This document shows, piece by piece, positions 1 through 12,800 of a stretch of 64,000 nt of DNA. The notes under the pieces are model-generated. The model was not told the origin of the DNA. It ran no database searches and was given only the letters and a program-made list of their open reading frames with translations. The stretch covers positions 57,181,526 through 57,245,525 of the forward strand of contig NC_088717.1 of assembly GCF_963576615.1 (NCBI RefSeq), read 5' to 3'. A program made the translations under genes and the position numbers. Position 1 is the stretch's first letter; each line of letters opens with the position of its first letter. This DNA is from Watersipora subatra. Lineage: Eukaryota > Bryozoa > Gymnolaemata > Cheilostomatida > Watersiporidae.

Positions 1-489
1 TATTACTTCAAAGATCACATGAATAACAATCGCTTTTATTAAAAAGCTTTTTCTATGCTAGAAGAATTCAACCTAGGAAGAGGTCAGCACTAATGCAGTA
101 GGAATCCGCACAATCAGTAGATTCAGTTATTTTATAAATAAGGTAATAATATAAATAAAAAGGTAATCATCTCATCGTCATCATATGAGCAACCCATTGT
201 TTGCAGCAAGTAGCTAGAAGAGACCCGGTTGGAGGTGTGATGAAATGCGCTGAATTTTTTACCCCCACTAGGGAGAGCTCAGCCGGGTTTTATCAATTCA
301 AATCCATCCGCAGTGAGCGGTTCTGTAATGTGGAATAGTAGTCTCCTCGAAAATGACTGCACAAATTTAGCAAAGCGAAATGGCGTCGAATGCATTTGAA
401 CTTTATCCTTTCTATAATTCGGAGAAAAAGAAACTCCAAACCCATTAGAACCATAAAACCCAGTACATGAGAAAGAGTGTCATACTAAC

Positions 490-3400
490 CTCAGGACACA
501 AGTGCAGACCCCAAAGTAGTTTAAGAGAGTATTGTCTGGAATCTCTGGATCGAGTCCAAACCAGCCAAATCTGTTTGACATAAAGAATTGTGTTATTAGG
601 ACTGAATACTGCTATGAATCCAGTTCATATACTGTAGCCTCAGGCCTCAACAACACGAATAATTACCAATGGAAGCCTACTATATTTGTTGTATAAGCCT
701 GCACAGTAAAATATTTAAATCATTTGGCATCTTACACGCTGATGCAACAATTTAAGTGAAGAGTCATGCTTCAATTTAATTTAAAAAGAAGAATTTTAGT
801 TGTATATTGATAGAAACCATTAATTTAATTAGTCAATCACCAACAGCTAACCAATCTACCTACAATATCAGTCAGTAGAAAGATGCTATTGACCTCAGTG
901 GTTGACAGAAGAGATGAACATTATTTCAGCCATAGATGAAACCTAAAACTAAGTAAACTCATAGATCCCTCCGCTGAATAAACCTAAAAAATTCAACTAG
1001 TAATAATAAACCTCAAAGGTTCAACTAGTAATAATAGACCTTAAAGGTTCAACTAGTAATAATTCAACCCTATTGCTTTTGAGCTGAGAATATTGCACCG
1101 TTATGTAATGCGAGTCTTTGTTCTTTTGTTACATACCATTATATATCCTTCCAAGAGATTTACTCTCACTTATCATCTATATTTGTCTTTCTACACATTT
1201 ATCAAGTCTGATAACTTTACTAGCATTATGACCGAGCCAAAACAGCTTGTGATCACCAAGACAAACCTTTCTCAGCAAGAGCCAAATTACAGCTGGTTCG
1301 AATCAGTTGAAAAGCAGCACTATATAACACATAGCACCAGTATCTATTACATAATAAGAGAAAGTAGATCAGTTACTGTAATATAACAGAATACAACAAA
1401 AGAACCGAGATCTGCATTATATAACCAAGAAACGCTCTCATGATAGCTTTTATTGGCACAAAGCCAAAATTTGGCATTTATTCTTAACCCTCGTACTTTG
1501 ACACCTGATCATGTGGAACTGAAGGGCAATCACAACTCTTGTTGATAAGGAACACACATTGTCTATCAGCGACAACTAGTTTCTGATTTACCATAACTAT
1601 TGATAGAAATCATCAGCAGCAGAACTCACTAAGGCTATAGGGTCACCAGGTTATTTTGTATATGCATCAACATCGTTAACCCCCCCCTCCCTGTAAGAGA
1701 AGGAAGGAGAACAGAAGAGTAAGAGGAGGGAGGAGAATAGAAGGGAGAAGTAAGAGGAGGGAGGAGAACAGAAGAGTAAGAGGAGGGAGGAGAATAGAAG
1801 GGAGAAGTAAGAGGAGGGAGGAGAACAGAAGGGAGGAGTATAAAGAGGGGGAAAAAAGATTTGAAGAAAGAAAAAAAGGAGCAAGCGGTTCAAGAGAAGA
1901 GAGGGGAAGAAAAGGCTAGAAAAGAAAAAGGGCGGCCAAGGATTCCATCTTACCGTCCACTTGCCCAGCCAGTAATTAAGTTCATTGTGCCCCACATGAG
2001 TATTCCCATTGCCATACCCACGCACTGTATAATTGGGACCACCATCATGTTTCCTGCCAACAGACATCTGGTGTAATATTAATCTGGTAACAAAAAAGCC
2101 ATCAAATGCGAAAAATGATGCAGATAAATTTGTCTGCTATTCAAATAGTAAGAGATAATAGTTATATTATTTATGTATACAGTCATACTTCGACATACGA
2201 GCTTAATGCGTTCTGAGTCTGAGCTCATAAGCCAATTTACTTGTGTCTCAAGGCACTATTTCCTATATAAAATCACTAAGTACAAATTAATCCGTTACCA
2301 TACTATGAACACCTGGCGAGCTATGATACTATGATTTTGGTTGAGCGGTTTTGCCTCGTGTTCACTATAACTTTTAGCCAAGATTTGAAAACTTTTGTCA
2401 AACTGATTCGTGGAGAAAGACCAAGCGATGCTGTTCTTGAAAGCTGCCTCTCGCGTACTTGACCACTTAGTAGCCATCAAAAACTGGCTCGAATGCTCGT
2501 ATCTTTGGGATTACTAGTATCTCAAAGAAGGAACTTGCTCGAAAGTCAGCTCATATCTCGAGTTTCTTGTATGTTGAGGCACTTGTATGTAGAGGTCTGA
2601 CTGTATTATTTAAGTGATATTATTAAGTACTATTAGCCAAATATAAGTGATATTATATTGATAATTTATAACAGAGATATATTCTAACCTCTAAAATCTA
2701 AGCCTGTCTAATTATTGGGTAAAAGGCGCATCGATAAAAGTGAATGTGGTTGCAAAAACCGATGAGAAGTTAGAAAGCTACCTGTACACCAGATGAAACC
2801 TCCAAGCATGGCAAATGGCCAGAATCGTGGAAATCCTCTGATAGCATTAAGTATGACCGAAGGAAGCCAGATAGCAATACAGAGAATCAGCTGGAAAAAG
2901 ACACCTGTAAACATCAGCATACAAAGTTTTTGTAATTCAGAGCAGATGCAAACTTTGCTCATGGTGATGACAGCACCCCATGCACCAAATGTGATAGTAA
3001 GTAGTTCCATTATGATCCTATTACACAATATCTATATGTAGTGCTGTGCGATATTACACCACATGCCAAAACGATATATTGGCCTGTGAGCTATCGATAT
3101 CGTTCAGTATCGAAACCTTGGAGTTATGCTCTCTCGATATAGATTATCGTGCCGTTTCACAATAAAAAACATAAATACAAGGTCGATAATCGTGGCCAAA
3201 TACAAAAATTAGGAGTTGTCTTGTCTCTCTAACTTTAAGACACTCGTTCTTTCTAGCCGGTCCGTTTCTAGAGGATTCTCAAAGATAAAGGAAATTCGCG
3301 GGCTCCTAAATAAGTTTTCAGGAACTAGTGCTGTGCCGATATTGAGTCACGAAAGCCAGAGATAATCGATGTTGTTTCTGCCAATTAAACACAGATACTT

Positions 3401-3916
3401 ATCGTTTTGACATGATATCGAAAACCTCGATATACTCGATGACAAAATTGACGTAAAAAATGCCCCAAAATGATATCGTCCCATTTAAAATCAACACCTA
3501 CTGTGCAATATCGTTTTATCGTGCAGCACTATCTATATGCTGAAAAGATATACAAAATTTGAAATATATTCTATTTTTTCCTATGTTAAAGATCTACTGG
3601 GCCCTAAATTTATGATGCTACACAAAAGATTTATATTCTTATTAATGACTAACTTACCATCTCCTGTTTCAAATTTCTTGACGGGTATGAAATTACTTCC
3701 GAATAACAGCGCTGCGAGAAGACATCCGATGTAGCCTACATAGATAGGCAATTCTCCACTACCACTAGGATTAGGGCTGGTAGCATTGGCAGCGCTGCCA
3801 TACAGATCCATTGAACCTTTTGAATATGAAAAAACTGGTGGTAAAGAAGGAGCCAAGTAGTCAGCTAGTAATGTGATTATAACAAAGACAGCTAAGATCA
3901 CACCTTGGAGGTGCAT
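490..3916 (-). CDS. TMEM144: TMEM144-like multi-spanning membrane protein, N-terminal half (partial, 4 exons)
   Basis: Minus-strand gene continuing past the left edge. Exons are 3916-3658, 2904-2782, 2053-1954 and 570-490. Each is bounded by GT/AG, and the phases (1, 1, 2, 2) join into 187 open codons. Diagnostic pieces in order are YIGCLLAALLFGSNFIPVKK and FETGDG (exon 1), FWPFAMLGGFIWCTG (exon 2), VVPIIQ plus MGILMWGTMNLITGWASGR (exon 3) and FGWFGLD (exon 4). They occur in the order and spacing of animal TMEM144, a predicted DMT/sugar-transporter-like membrane protein whose substrate is not established. The start at 3916 has an in-frame stop upstream, and the first 30 residues are hydrophobic and signal-like. 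The N-terminus is longer than in vertebrate TMEM144, and a TCACAG just upstream could be an acceptor, so the exact start is uncertain. The C-terminal half should lie left of position 490. Confidence 0.88.
981..1066. repeat. 28-bp tandem repeat, 3 copies
   Basis: Three successive copies of a unit around TTCAACTAGTAATAAT preceded by AACCTNAAAGG. It lies in the TMEM144 intron between exons 3 and 4. Confidence 0.7.
1681..1925. repeat. Polypurine/polypyrimidine tandem repeat
   Basis: Almost pure G/A on the plus strand, built from GGAGGGAGGAGAA(C/T)AGAAG and GAAGTAAGAGGAGGG blocks repeated several times. It sits just downstream (in gene sense) of TMEM144 exon 3. Such tracts can form triplex DNA. 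The long open frames here are only a consequence of base composition. Confidence 0.8.
2180..2603. mobile_element. Tc1/mariner-like non-autonomous element with TA target duplication
   Basis: The left end is CAGTCATACTTCGACATACG. The right end, reverse-complemented, is CAGTCAGACCTCTACATAC. Both are flanked by TA (2178-2179 and 2604-2605). A relative with the same termini is at 21465-22899. No transposase frame is visible. It lies in the intron between TMEM144 exons 2 and 3. Confidence 0.75.
3039..3531. mobile_element. hAT-type MITE with perfect 8-bp target duplication (copy 1)
   Basis: The termini are TAGTGCTGTGCGATA and, reverse-complemented, TAGTGCTGCACGATA. The 8 bp TCTATATG occur at 3031-3038 and again at 3532-3539. 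The interior is rich in CGATAT motifs and contains an internal copy of the terminus near 3329. A shorter, oppositely oriented relative is at 32417-32792. No coding capacity was seen. Confidence 0.88.
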
Positions 3917-5102
3917 AGTATTCCATCTGGTGATTGTGTTGCAGAAGAAATGAGCTGTGAGAAAGTACCGGAATCAAATTAATTCAACAACAGAATAATA
4001 ATAACCATAATAATGAGAATAATGATAACTGAATATATGAAAATAAGGTATAACAACTAACTATATTATTAATAAGGTATGGTCTCTCATATATAATTCT
4101 GGCAGCAGGTCATGGCAGATTTGAAATTGATATACTAGTTATTTTACACAAAACATTAAAGTTAAATTTAATATGTATCCTCTGTGTTAAGCTAATATTA
4201 CATAAAGTTATTACTACTAGTTATAATGTATCTGCTAAACAAGCATTCGTGATGAGAATATCCTTTGGTCAAAAGTAAATCGAATGATTGGAAGTTCACC
4301 CTAGAGTTTGCTTTCAATTCTAGATTGTGCATATTATTCGTCAACAATAAAAAACATTTCAACCCAAAGGGTATTAGTGAATTATAGATCAACATTCTTT
4401 GGAATTGCTCAAGAAGTTGAAACCAAAAAAGGGTTTGTGTAAGCCCTGTGAATACAATAGTTTTCATTATATATCTATAGACCAATAAAAATTTAACACT
4501 TTTTACACTATTAGGCAAGATTATTCAAAGACCATTTTCTCAATATGCTGAAAACAAACATCAATCTCTTTTCATGAACCCTTAGCAGTGATCTCGTCAT
4601 CAAAAACCATCACATGACTACTACAAAAAACTCATAAACTGGAGACCTTGACATAACTCTTCCAAATTGAAGATGAAGAGACACTTTCTAATACCACTGT
4701 TGTCAACTTTAATGCATTAAACTAGCTGTAGTAGGATCACTACTCATAAAGCAATAGCTCCCATAAGACAGATTTATGGATGACTTCATTTTCTCTAAGA
4801 AAAGGAGACAACTGCCAGGTGGGTAATTTTGTGAGTCATGGAGCGTTACCTATTACTTAACTAAAGTGTTTTGCGACTGTGTCTGTTTTCTGCTGCTATG
4901 ATTAATACAAATACCTGCTATCCTCCAGCGTCTTTGAGGCATTTATATTTTTTGGTTCAATGCGCTAATCCAGCTAATCCAACTTTATAAACCTGATTGC
5001 ATGTTAAAATGCAGGAGCCATCATCATCTGCGACGGTTTCGTAGTGTTACTACATCCATTCCTTAAGTGTTGCCCAGATAATTTACTAAAACACTTGGTT
5101 TA
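3917..5102. other. Intergenic stretch without recognisable gene
   Basis: Lies upstream of the TMEM144 start. AT-rich; short open frames such as the one at 4198-4518 have no recognisable motif and no relatives in the window. A promoter for TMEM144 is expected here, but no convincing element was seen. Confidence 0.4.
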
Positions 5103-6242
5103 CTAAACACAGATGGTGTGGTATACAGAGGTTTCCAAAGTGTTGTCCCAGCTGCAGCTCGAACTGATATCTTGAACAAGTTGCGCACAAGCCATCACGG
5201 TATCTGTTGCAATAATCAGGAGGGCCTGATCTGCTATATTTCGGCCAAAATGGCTCAGGATATCATAGAAAAAACATAACATGTGCCCTAGATGTTCCTG
5301 CACGGTCACCTGAAACGATATAACATCATGACATACCCAAAAAACACAGTTCAAAATTGGGATATATATCTTGACTTACCCATCCCAAAGGGAAAACTAC
5401 CTTGTCTTAGTAGATTACTATTCAGACTCTTTTGAATGTGAGCACATCAGAGGTACAGAGTCACAGAATGTAATCTGTTAACGCACCACAGTCCACTTAA
5501 GCAAAAAGCAGTTTTTTAGCAAAGAGCAGGGTTTGGTACATATAACCTCATCATCAGGCCACCAGAAATCTAATGGAAAGGCCGAAGCTGCGGTGAAGAT
5601 CATCAAAAAGTTCATGCAAAGAGCAGAGGACCCATATCTTACCATACTAAAATACCATACTTGCTGCCGAGATAGACTCTACACTACCACAACAAATGTT
5701 TGGACATTCAACACGCTCCATTCTTCCAACTGATGACGCCTTTAACTCTGAGGCTATCAAGCAAATGGGCCAAAATTAGCTCAAAACTCAGAAATGGCCT
5801 AATACAACAAAACAGAAAAATCTTCCACAGCTAGCTATGGGGTCGCAAGTGTAGCTACGAGACTTTCAATTTCAAAAACAAGTGGCAGCAAGGACGAGTT
5901 CTACATTAACTCTCTGATCAATCATATCTGGTGTCAAGCAAGATGGGAGAGCATGCTGTTCGTCGCAACAGGATTGATCTAAAACCAGTAGTTGAATCTA
6001 AACTCAGTACACACCTTGGTACAGTCATGGTACTGAAGCAGTTGGCACATCTAAAACACAGTCTGCTGTTCGTAATAACGATTCGCAGACGGTGGTATAT
6101 GGTGAACCTGAATTACAAAACTAAGATGTACTGGCTAAAGCTCAGCAAAATGGTACAAGTGACACTATCCAATTTCCTAAAAACGAAACATGGCACAGAA
6201 CAAGACAATCAAAAACACCAGCCAAATACCAGCAATACGTGA
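5103..6242 (+). pseudogene. Ty3/gypsy integrase fragment (decayed)
   Basis: Remains of a retrotransposon integrase reading rightward through several frames. About 5110-5270 resembles the H2C2 region (VVPAAARTDIL, SHHG). About 5370-5430 resembles the core start (YLVLVDYYSD). At 5548-5640, ITSSSGHQKSNGKAEAAVKI matches the late catalytic core, followed by FGHSTRSILP and a degenerate C-terminal part to about 6240. Multiple stops and frameshifts show that it is dead. No LTRs were identified. It is probably a different copy from the minus-strand provirus at 34-42 kb. Confidence 0.8.
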
Positions 6243-6889
6243 TTTATTAATTAATGTTCTTGCTATGAGTGCTAGATAACACGCTGGTCATGAGACGTTA
6301 CTAACATTGGCTGTCGAAGCTCACATGTGTTTTGTTCTGTTGTTTAAATCGGTTATGCAGCATTATGTGTTGAAAGAGTTAGACATGGTTTGTAAAAGAG
6401 TTTACACCATTAAATAGGCTACTTTTAGCAAACATGCCAAAGGGATATTGATGTTATCATAACTTGTTTGTATTTGTATTCCTAAACATTATTTTTAACA
6501 GTCAAACATTCTTTTTTCTGTTATTGCAGTATCAAGTAGCGCTTAGATATAGAGCTAATAAAACTAACAGCACACTAACATCTATTGAGTCATACTAGCA
6601 CAGAAACAAAAGTAATATAAAATCTTGTAACAAGCGCAATACCTTTTAATGGAGAGCGTATTCCTACTGAAGATTTTAAAACACGAAGAAAACTAGCACA
6701 AAGCCATTTAAGCTGGTATGGCAGTTATAAAGCAGTTAACGTCTTCAAGGAGTTTCCAACAAGTAGAGTATTGGCGACTGAACTTACACAATTGTTAAGC
6801 TAACGAACAGGAGTTACTAAGGGTGGTCTTGTCGCTAGCTCGATAAAAGAACCTATAGCCGACGATCTTACTATTCGTGGTAGATATGT
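6243..6889. other. Non-coding repeat-derived stretch
   Basis: No gene seen. About 6650-6800 is similar to 43915-44035: both share CTGAAGATTTTAA, a piece with CAAGTAGAGTATT / GAGTAGAGTATTAATGACTG, and GAACTTACA. It therefore belongs to a dispersed repeat. Confidence 0.45.
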
Positions 6890-9800
6890 AATTTGTTATG
6901 CTGGGTGTTTTCGAGGGGTCATGGGGTTTCATAGCCTCAGAACATGAAATCAATTGACGGAAGAGGTATTAATGGAAACCCGATAAACTAAACTTTAGCT
7001 TAGGCACCCACATATCGCAAAGTTCAACATTGTCGTGCTATTTGACGAACTCTCGCTCTTTTAATAGAACCGAAACTGTTTTATAAAAGCAAACTACATG
7101 CGTACCGTACCGAAGAACAAATTGTTTAGCTAGTTCAAGTGAAACCTGGTAGTGAATGTTGCATCGAACGATGAGTTTGCAATGGTAAGTTATAGTACAT
7201 TTTGTTCTTGTTATTTTGAATGAGATAGATTCAACGGTAGCGTGTGTATTACGATGAAAATTTGTTTAAATCGAACTAGCATCTCAAGCGCGTTAATATA
7301 TGATAGTTACAATGGTTTGGACAGAAAAAATATAACCTGTTTTCTGTTGGAGGCCATTAAAGCGTTAATTAATAAACATTTTTAGCCGCCGTCCTCTATG
7401 TATCAACTATCCGGAGAAAATTATCAATCGTAACATGAAGATGCAATGCAAAGTTTGATAAACGCATATCTGCAAAGTTTAACAATTGTACAAATTGTTT
7501 GGTCATGTAAAATGAACATTTTTCTGTAACGCCCTAAAGTTAAACTTGGGACATTTACTAACCTCTGCAAGCCAACCTTTAATATGTTTACATGCTCTCG
7601 AATTCACCAGATAACCAAATTGCAAACACAATCAAATAGAACTTTGCCAAATCAAGCGAACAAGAGCATTAAGAAGTGCTACGAGATAAAAAAACAGTTT
7701 GAAGCTCTTAAAGACAGATGAATAACTACAGAGCACATGTGTTTTTATTGGCTAGATTACTCTTTGTTGAAGGGAGTACTTGTAAAGTTCCAGCTGCTAT
7801 ATAGCTTGAGAAACACATGATTAAGATGGCTGCTTCTGTTTAAGAATAGAGACCTTCATTATTATACATATATAATGCAATATCTATAACAGGTAAGTAA
7901 GGCATATATGCCTTACTTACCTGTTATACGTGTAGATATGATGATAAGATTTGATATTACATCATTTAAAATGATATACGGTACCTGGTATACCGGAATA
8001 CAGGTAGCCTATGCAAGAGAATTGAGTATCATGTGCCCTCAACCTATAAATTCTTGAAGTTAAGCACTTTTCATGTGATTTACTTTTGAGTAATCTACTT
8101 ACATTGGCGGAAGAGTTTTACTCAGTGCCATACATTCTCATTCTCTCTTAGTGTTCTGAAGTGTGAATGTACGTAATACTTTTTGTTGCTTGTAGCTGCA
8201 AGTAGTCCATAACTCAGCACCTTTCACATGTGTTAGCAAACCTCAAGCCTTTTTGGAAGGTGTAAGTCATTTTGTGTAATTCAAGTGTCTGGTATGCCTG
8301 TAACTATCACTGCTATCAAATATAGTTATAATTGATAACACCCAGTTATATTTTATCAATATAGAGAGCTTTACAAATAAGAAGCTGTTCTAAACCTGTT
8401 ATAACCCGGGCTGGGACAATGGACAAAGATGCTCCTTGATCATGAACATTTTACTAGTTGAATGATACACAGTACGCTTACATAGATTGCTTTAGCTGTG
8501 TTCAACTGATCATTCAGTAAATGATGAAATTTTTAGCAGCATAAATGAAGTTGCAAAGGTTATTCCCATTGGTTGTTTCTATAGCATCAGAGCAGACGTA
8601 CTCAAGAGTGTATATACAAGTTGTACTTATTAGCATTACATAGGTTGGTACTAATGCTAGTGGCTATTCATTCTAATCTGATGTTAATATATTCTAGAGT
8701 GCAGTGAAAGCAGCAGTTGGAAACTGAGCATGTCATCAGGTGGGTAACACTATTACATTCTTATTTTTACCCTGCCACATACCCAGCTCAAATTATTTTA
8801 GCATTCTTTCATTGACAAAGTGTATTACATACATGTTCCTGTAGAATGTATTATCTCAGCATTTGGTCAAAGGTTGAAGTCTGTTTTCATTATTCCTTCT
8901 AAGCGATTATCTACTGCACTGCTAATAAGTCCTGACTGACATCTGGCATTGTGACTGGGCAACATATCACCCTCTCACTTTCTATACTAACAGTAGTACC
9001 GCACTTGGCACAAGATCTGAAAACTTAATAACATTGACAAGTATAATTTCAGTTAGCATAATGATTGGAGTTTGATAAATTTAGGCTCAGCTTTCACTAG
9101 ATAGTTCAGTTTCACCATATGGTTTATAAGACTCAGCACTTATTCCTGGCAGTTGCTTAGTAAGATGTGGCTGATGACTATTAGTGCTCTGTATTGCATT
9201 TGTCAGATAAACTAAAAACTCATCACAGAGTTCTTTAAAATAGGAAATTAGGCATCAAATTATTACTGTGCGTTTTGATTATCGGAAGGGAATGTAAAGA
9301 ATGCTGCTGAATTGCGTTTAGCAGCAATTCTTAGCACTAGGCATTCAGTAAGTTTGCATGTCTTCAGGGAAATTGCTTCGCATTTTTATTATGCCGTCGA
9401 GAGCAATACTTGTGTTGTGATAGCTTCAAAAGTTTAATAGTAAATCTTCTTTGCGTGCGTGCACCGTGTTTTACAAATCTGTTTGTATAGCCTGCTACCC
9501 ACACATTTCACACCTTGCACCCATTAACTGCAATATCCTGACACTAAAGCATTAAATAGTTTCTATAATATTTCCTTGTTAGAGGAAAGAACCCATCTGC
9601 TCGCGGGTGAGTCGAGTACAGATGACTTCAGCTCACGCCATTCACAGGAACATCGAACTTTGACCTGGGAATTCGATGAAGCTGTCTGCAAGGTTGGCTT
9701 TGGACGCTACCAGTTTATCTTGTGGTGTAAGTGGTAGAGTCATCTGTAACCTTTTGTACTGAGTCTCTGCTAAGATGAGACCAATTGTCCAGTAAACATT

Positions 9801-9895
9801 CTCAACTCATAACAACTTATCACACAGTGACCTTTTGACCCTTGAAGGTAGTTCTATGATTTCTGATAAGGTATGGGGCATTCTCTTTCTCTGAT
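6890..9895 (+). repeat. Segmental duplication copy A (5' end of the SLC22-like gene)
   Basis: Aligns collinearly with 48270-53487. It covers the presumed upstream flank, the first coding exon, intron 1, exon 2 and about 170 bp of intron 2. Copy B contains additional transposon insertions. Similarity is strongest around the exons and in intron 1 and weakest in 6890-7500. The right edge of similarity is near 9895, where copy B enters the 43-bp satellite. Confidence 0.88.
7886..7927. repeat. Perfect 42-bp palindrome
   Basis: ATAACAGGTAAGTAAGGCAT is followed by its exact mirror complement, with no spacer. Each arm carries CAGGTAAGT, the ideal splice-donor consensus, once per strand. The paralogous site in copy B (about 49170-49195) has only one arm. 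Confidence 0.9.
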
Positions 9896-12800
9896 CATAT
9901 GAGAGATTCTCCATTTGCAAGAAGGGCATTACTCAGTCATGCTATTTTAAGGTTTTCTTGCTGTATATTCCATATGTAGACTGAACTATTTGAATGGGGT
10001 TTACCTTTTATTTAAGCTCCAGTAGTTAGATGCATAAGTATTTTTCACCCTACACTCTACCAAGACATGATTGTAAGCAAGTAAGCTGTATCAATAAGGT
10101 TTGCTAGAGATATCGCTCCTACCAGACTATTACTAGCGGCATCTGTACTTCAAGGCTGCAGTAATAGAGGTGTCCCTAGTATGAGGTGACCAATAGAGGT
10201 ATCTAACAGGCAACATGAGAAAAATCTCTAGCTACTTGTCTGTTAGGCTAATGATTTACTATCAATGGCTCCATTGTGTGTGTTTGTTTTTTGAGTCTCC
10301 GTGCCGTTTAAATACCAAGTATTGCAAGCTGTTGCCATGCCTTATATCTCAAAAATAAATTTTATTTATAAATCTTAAATATATATATATATATCTCAAA
10401 GTTTGTCATTGTCTGTTCAGATATACATGTAGCTATTAAAATTCTAGATTGAAAAGTTCATTTCTTGCTGGATTTGAACTCACGAAGATTGTGACCGTAA
10501 TTTTCTATACTAGCATCTAACTACAAAGCCACGGAGTTCTTGTAATGTTATAGCTCTTCTCATATACCGTATAGCTCTTATCATATACCGTTTAGCTCTT
10601 ATCATATACCTTATAGCTCTTATTATATACCTTATAGCTCTTATCATATACCGTATAGCTCTTATCATATACCGTATAGCTCTTATCATATACCGTATAG
10701 CTCTTATCATATACCTTATAGCTCTTATCATATACCGTATAGCTCTTATCATATACCGTATAGCTCTTATCATATACCGTATAGCTCGTATCATATACTG
10801 TATAGCTCTTATCATATACCGTTTAGCTCTTATCATATACTGTTTAGCTCTTATCATATACCGTATAGCTCTTATCATATACCGTATAGCTCTTATCATA
10901 TACCGTATAGCCTTTTCTCGATTGAATTCATTAATTGATACATTACGCCCGCGGGTTACGATGCCCCTATAATTATAAAATATTTTTTGCCTAACTCTAT
11001 GAAACTCGATGCTTTTTCGAATTTTTTCAATAAGGCGAATTTGTTTTTTCGCCGTACGATATTAACAAATATTTATCTCAAAATTAAATTTGGCGATTGT
11101 TGTACTGATTCCGATGAAATAACAAAAATGTCCAAAATATTTCCCACAACGCCAGAAAGAGATTATATACGTTGCTCGCTATCTCAGTTCAGCATCACCT
11201 GTTATGGTAAAAACGCATTCGCAAACAGATAAATGATAAAATTTTAATTTAAAATTTGAAGTTTACTAAAATACATACTAAAACTTCCTTCAAGTATATG
11301 TTTAGTAAGCTAAATTCATTTAAATTAGATTCAGTGCTTATTTTACCCATATGTCTCGAAGGTAAGTACTCCCCATGGTACGTACTGCAGTAGTAGATAT
11401 ATTGTAATGTTACATTTTCTTGCAGATCATAACCACAAAATGCACTAAAGTTATTGTAGGTAATTATAGTTACTAAGGTTAACATATTGTTTTGTCACTA
11501 TTTTTTAACGATGATGATTTTTACCAGGTGTTTGCATTAGATAATTACTATGGGTTTCTATACCACTCTATATATTTTCGCCTTATTGTGCCAACACTGA
11601 ACTGAACTAAAATCGTATAACTGTATACAAAAAATATTTTCATTGTAATCATTGCAAAACAGACTATATAATTTAGCCATTACTTGCTAATGATATCACA
11701 TTTACATTTAAACACCTTTGCAGGTTTATTTTTCTCTTAATTTATTTCACCAAAACACTTATTTCATGATATGAAATTTAAAAGTTACAGTTGTGTGAAA
11801 AAATTTGAAAACCCTTACGGTGGTTTTATTTTTTTTCTTAATTCATTTGAACTGCACAAAAACACTTTTCTCGTGATATGAAGTTTAGAAGTTAGAATTG
11901 TGAATGTTGTTTATGTTAAATAAAAATAAATTTTCTGTGTAAAGGCTCCTTTATTATACGGGCGACGCCAGGCGTTTAGCTAGTTTTTATATATAAATCT
12001 CAATGTCCGTATGTCTGCCGGCTTGTCCAATTATAACAACAAAGTTTTAGGAATGAAAAATTCGCTGCGCACTAAATTTGAATTTTAAACCTCTAGTTCT
12101 GCCGACACGCATTTATCCAATACACCATGCTTTTCAACAGGCTATACTAAAGAATAAATTGTGTACATACTTACTGTACTTACATTACACCTGCAAACAT
12201 TTTATGGCTTCACGCTTACCACTTTAGCTAACGTTTTGCGGGAAGCCATACCAGAAGAAAAATATGTGTCCATATGTGAAGGAAAAATGCTTAAACTATT
12301 GCAATCAGTATATAGCTGTAGTAGGCACAACAGCTGGTACAGCATCAATTACACAGAAATATACACAGTCCACGAAAATAAACACAGTATGCAGAAATAA
12401 ATAAACACCTTAATTTAAAAGTTAGAATGGTAAATGCTGTACATGTTGATCAAAAGTTCACCTAGCCACTCAACTAGTTTATTTATAAATGCACATCTTT
12501 GAGGTGTTTTTATAAAAAGTATTTTCGTAGAAAACCTAATTTTTATTTAACATCTATACGACATAATTTACCCTTTTAACTTTTAAACTTCATATTACAA
12601 GAAAAGTGTTTTGGTGCAGTTCAAATAAATTAAGAGAGAAAATAAAAACAACTGTAAAGGTTTTCGAGTTTTGTCAAACAACTTTTAAACTTCGTATCAT
12701 GAGGAAAATGTTTCGTGCAGGTAAAATAAATTTTAAAAAATAAAATGACTATAAAAAGGTTTAGATGTAAATGTGAAATAATTAGCAAGTAATAGCTAAA

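Noticed and set aside
1651..2067. 138-residue minus-strand frame with F/S/L-rich tail
   Set aside because: It overlaps TMEM144 exon 3 in another frame and then reads the polypyrimidine repeat.
10510..10899. 129-residue minus-strand frame of MIRAIRY repeats
   Set aside because: Arises from a 21-bp minisatellite with no start context, flanking exons or family relatives.
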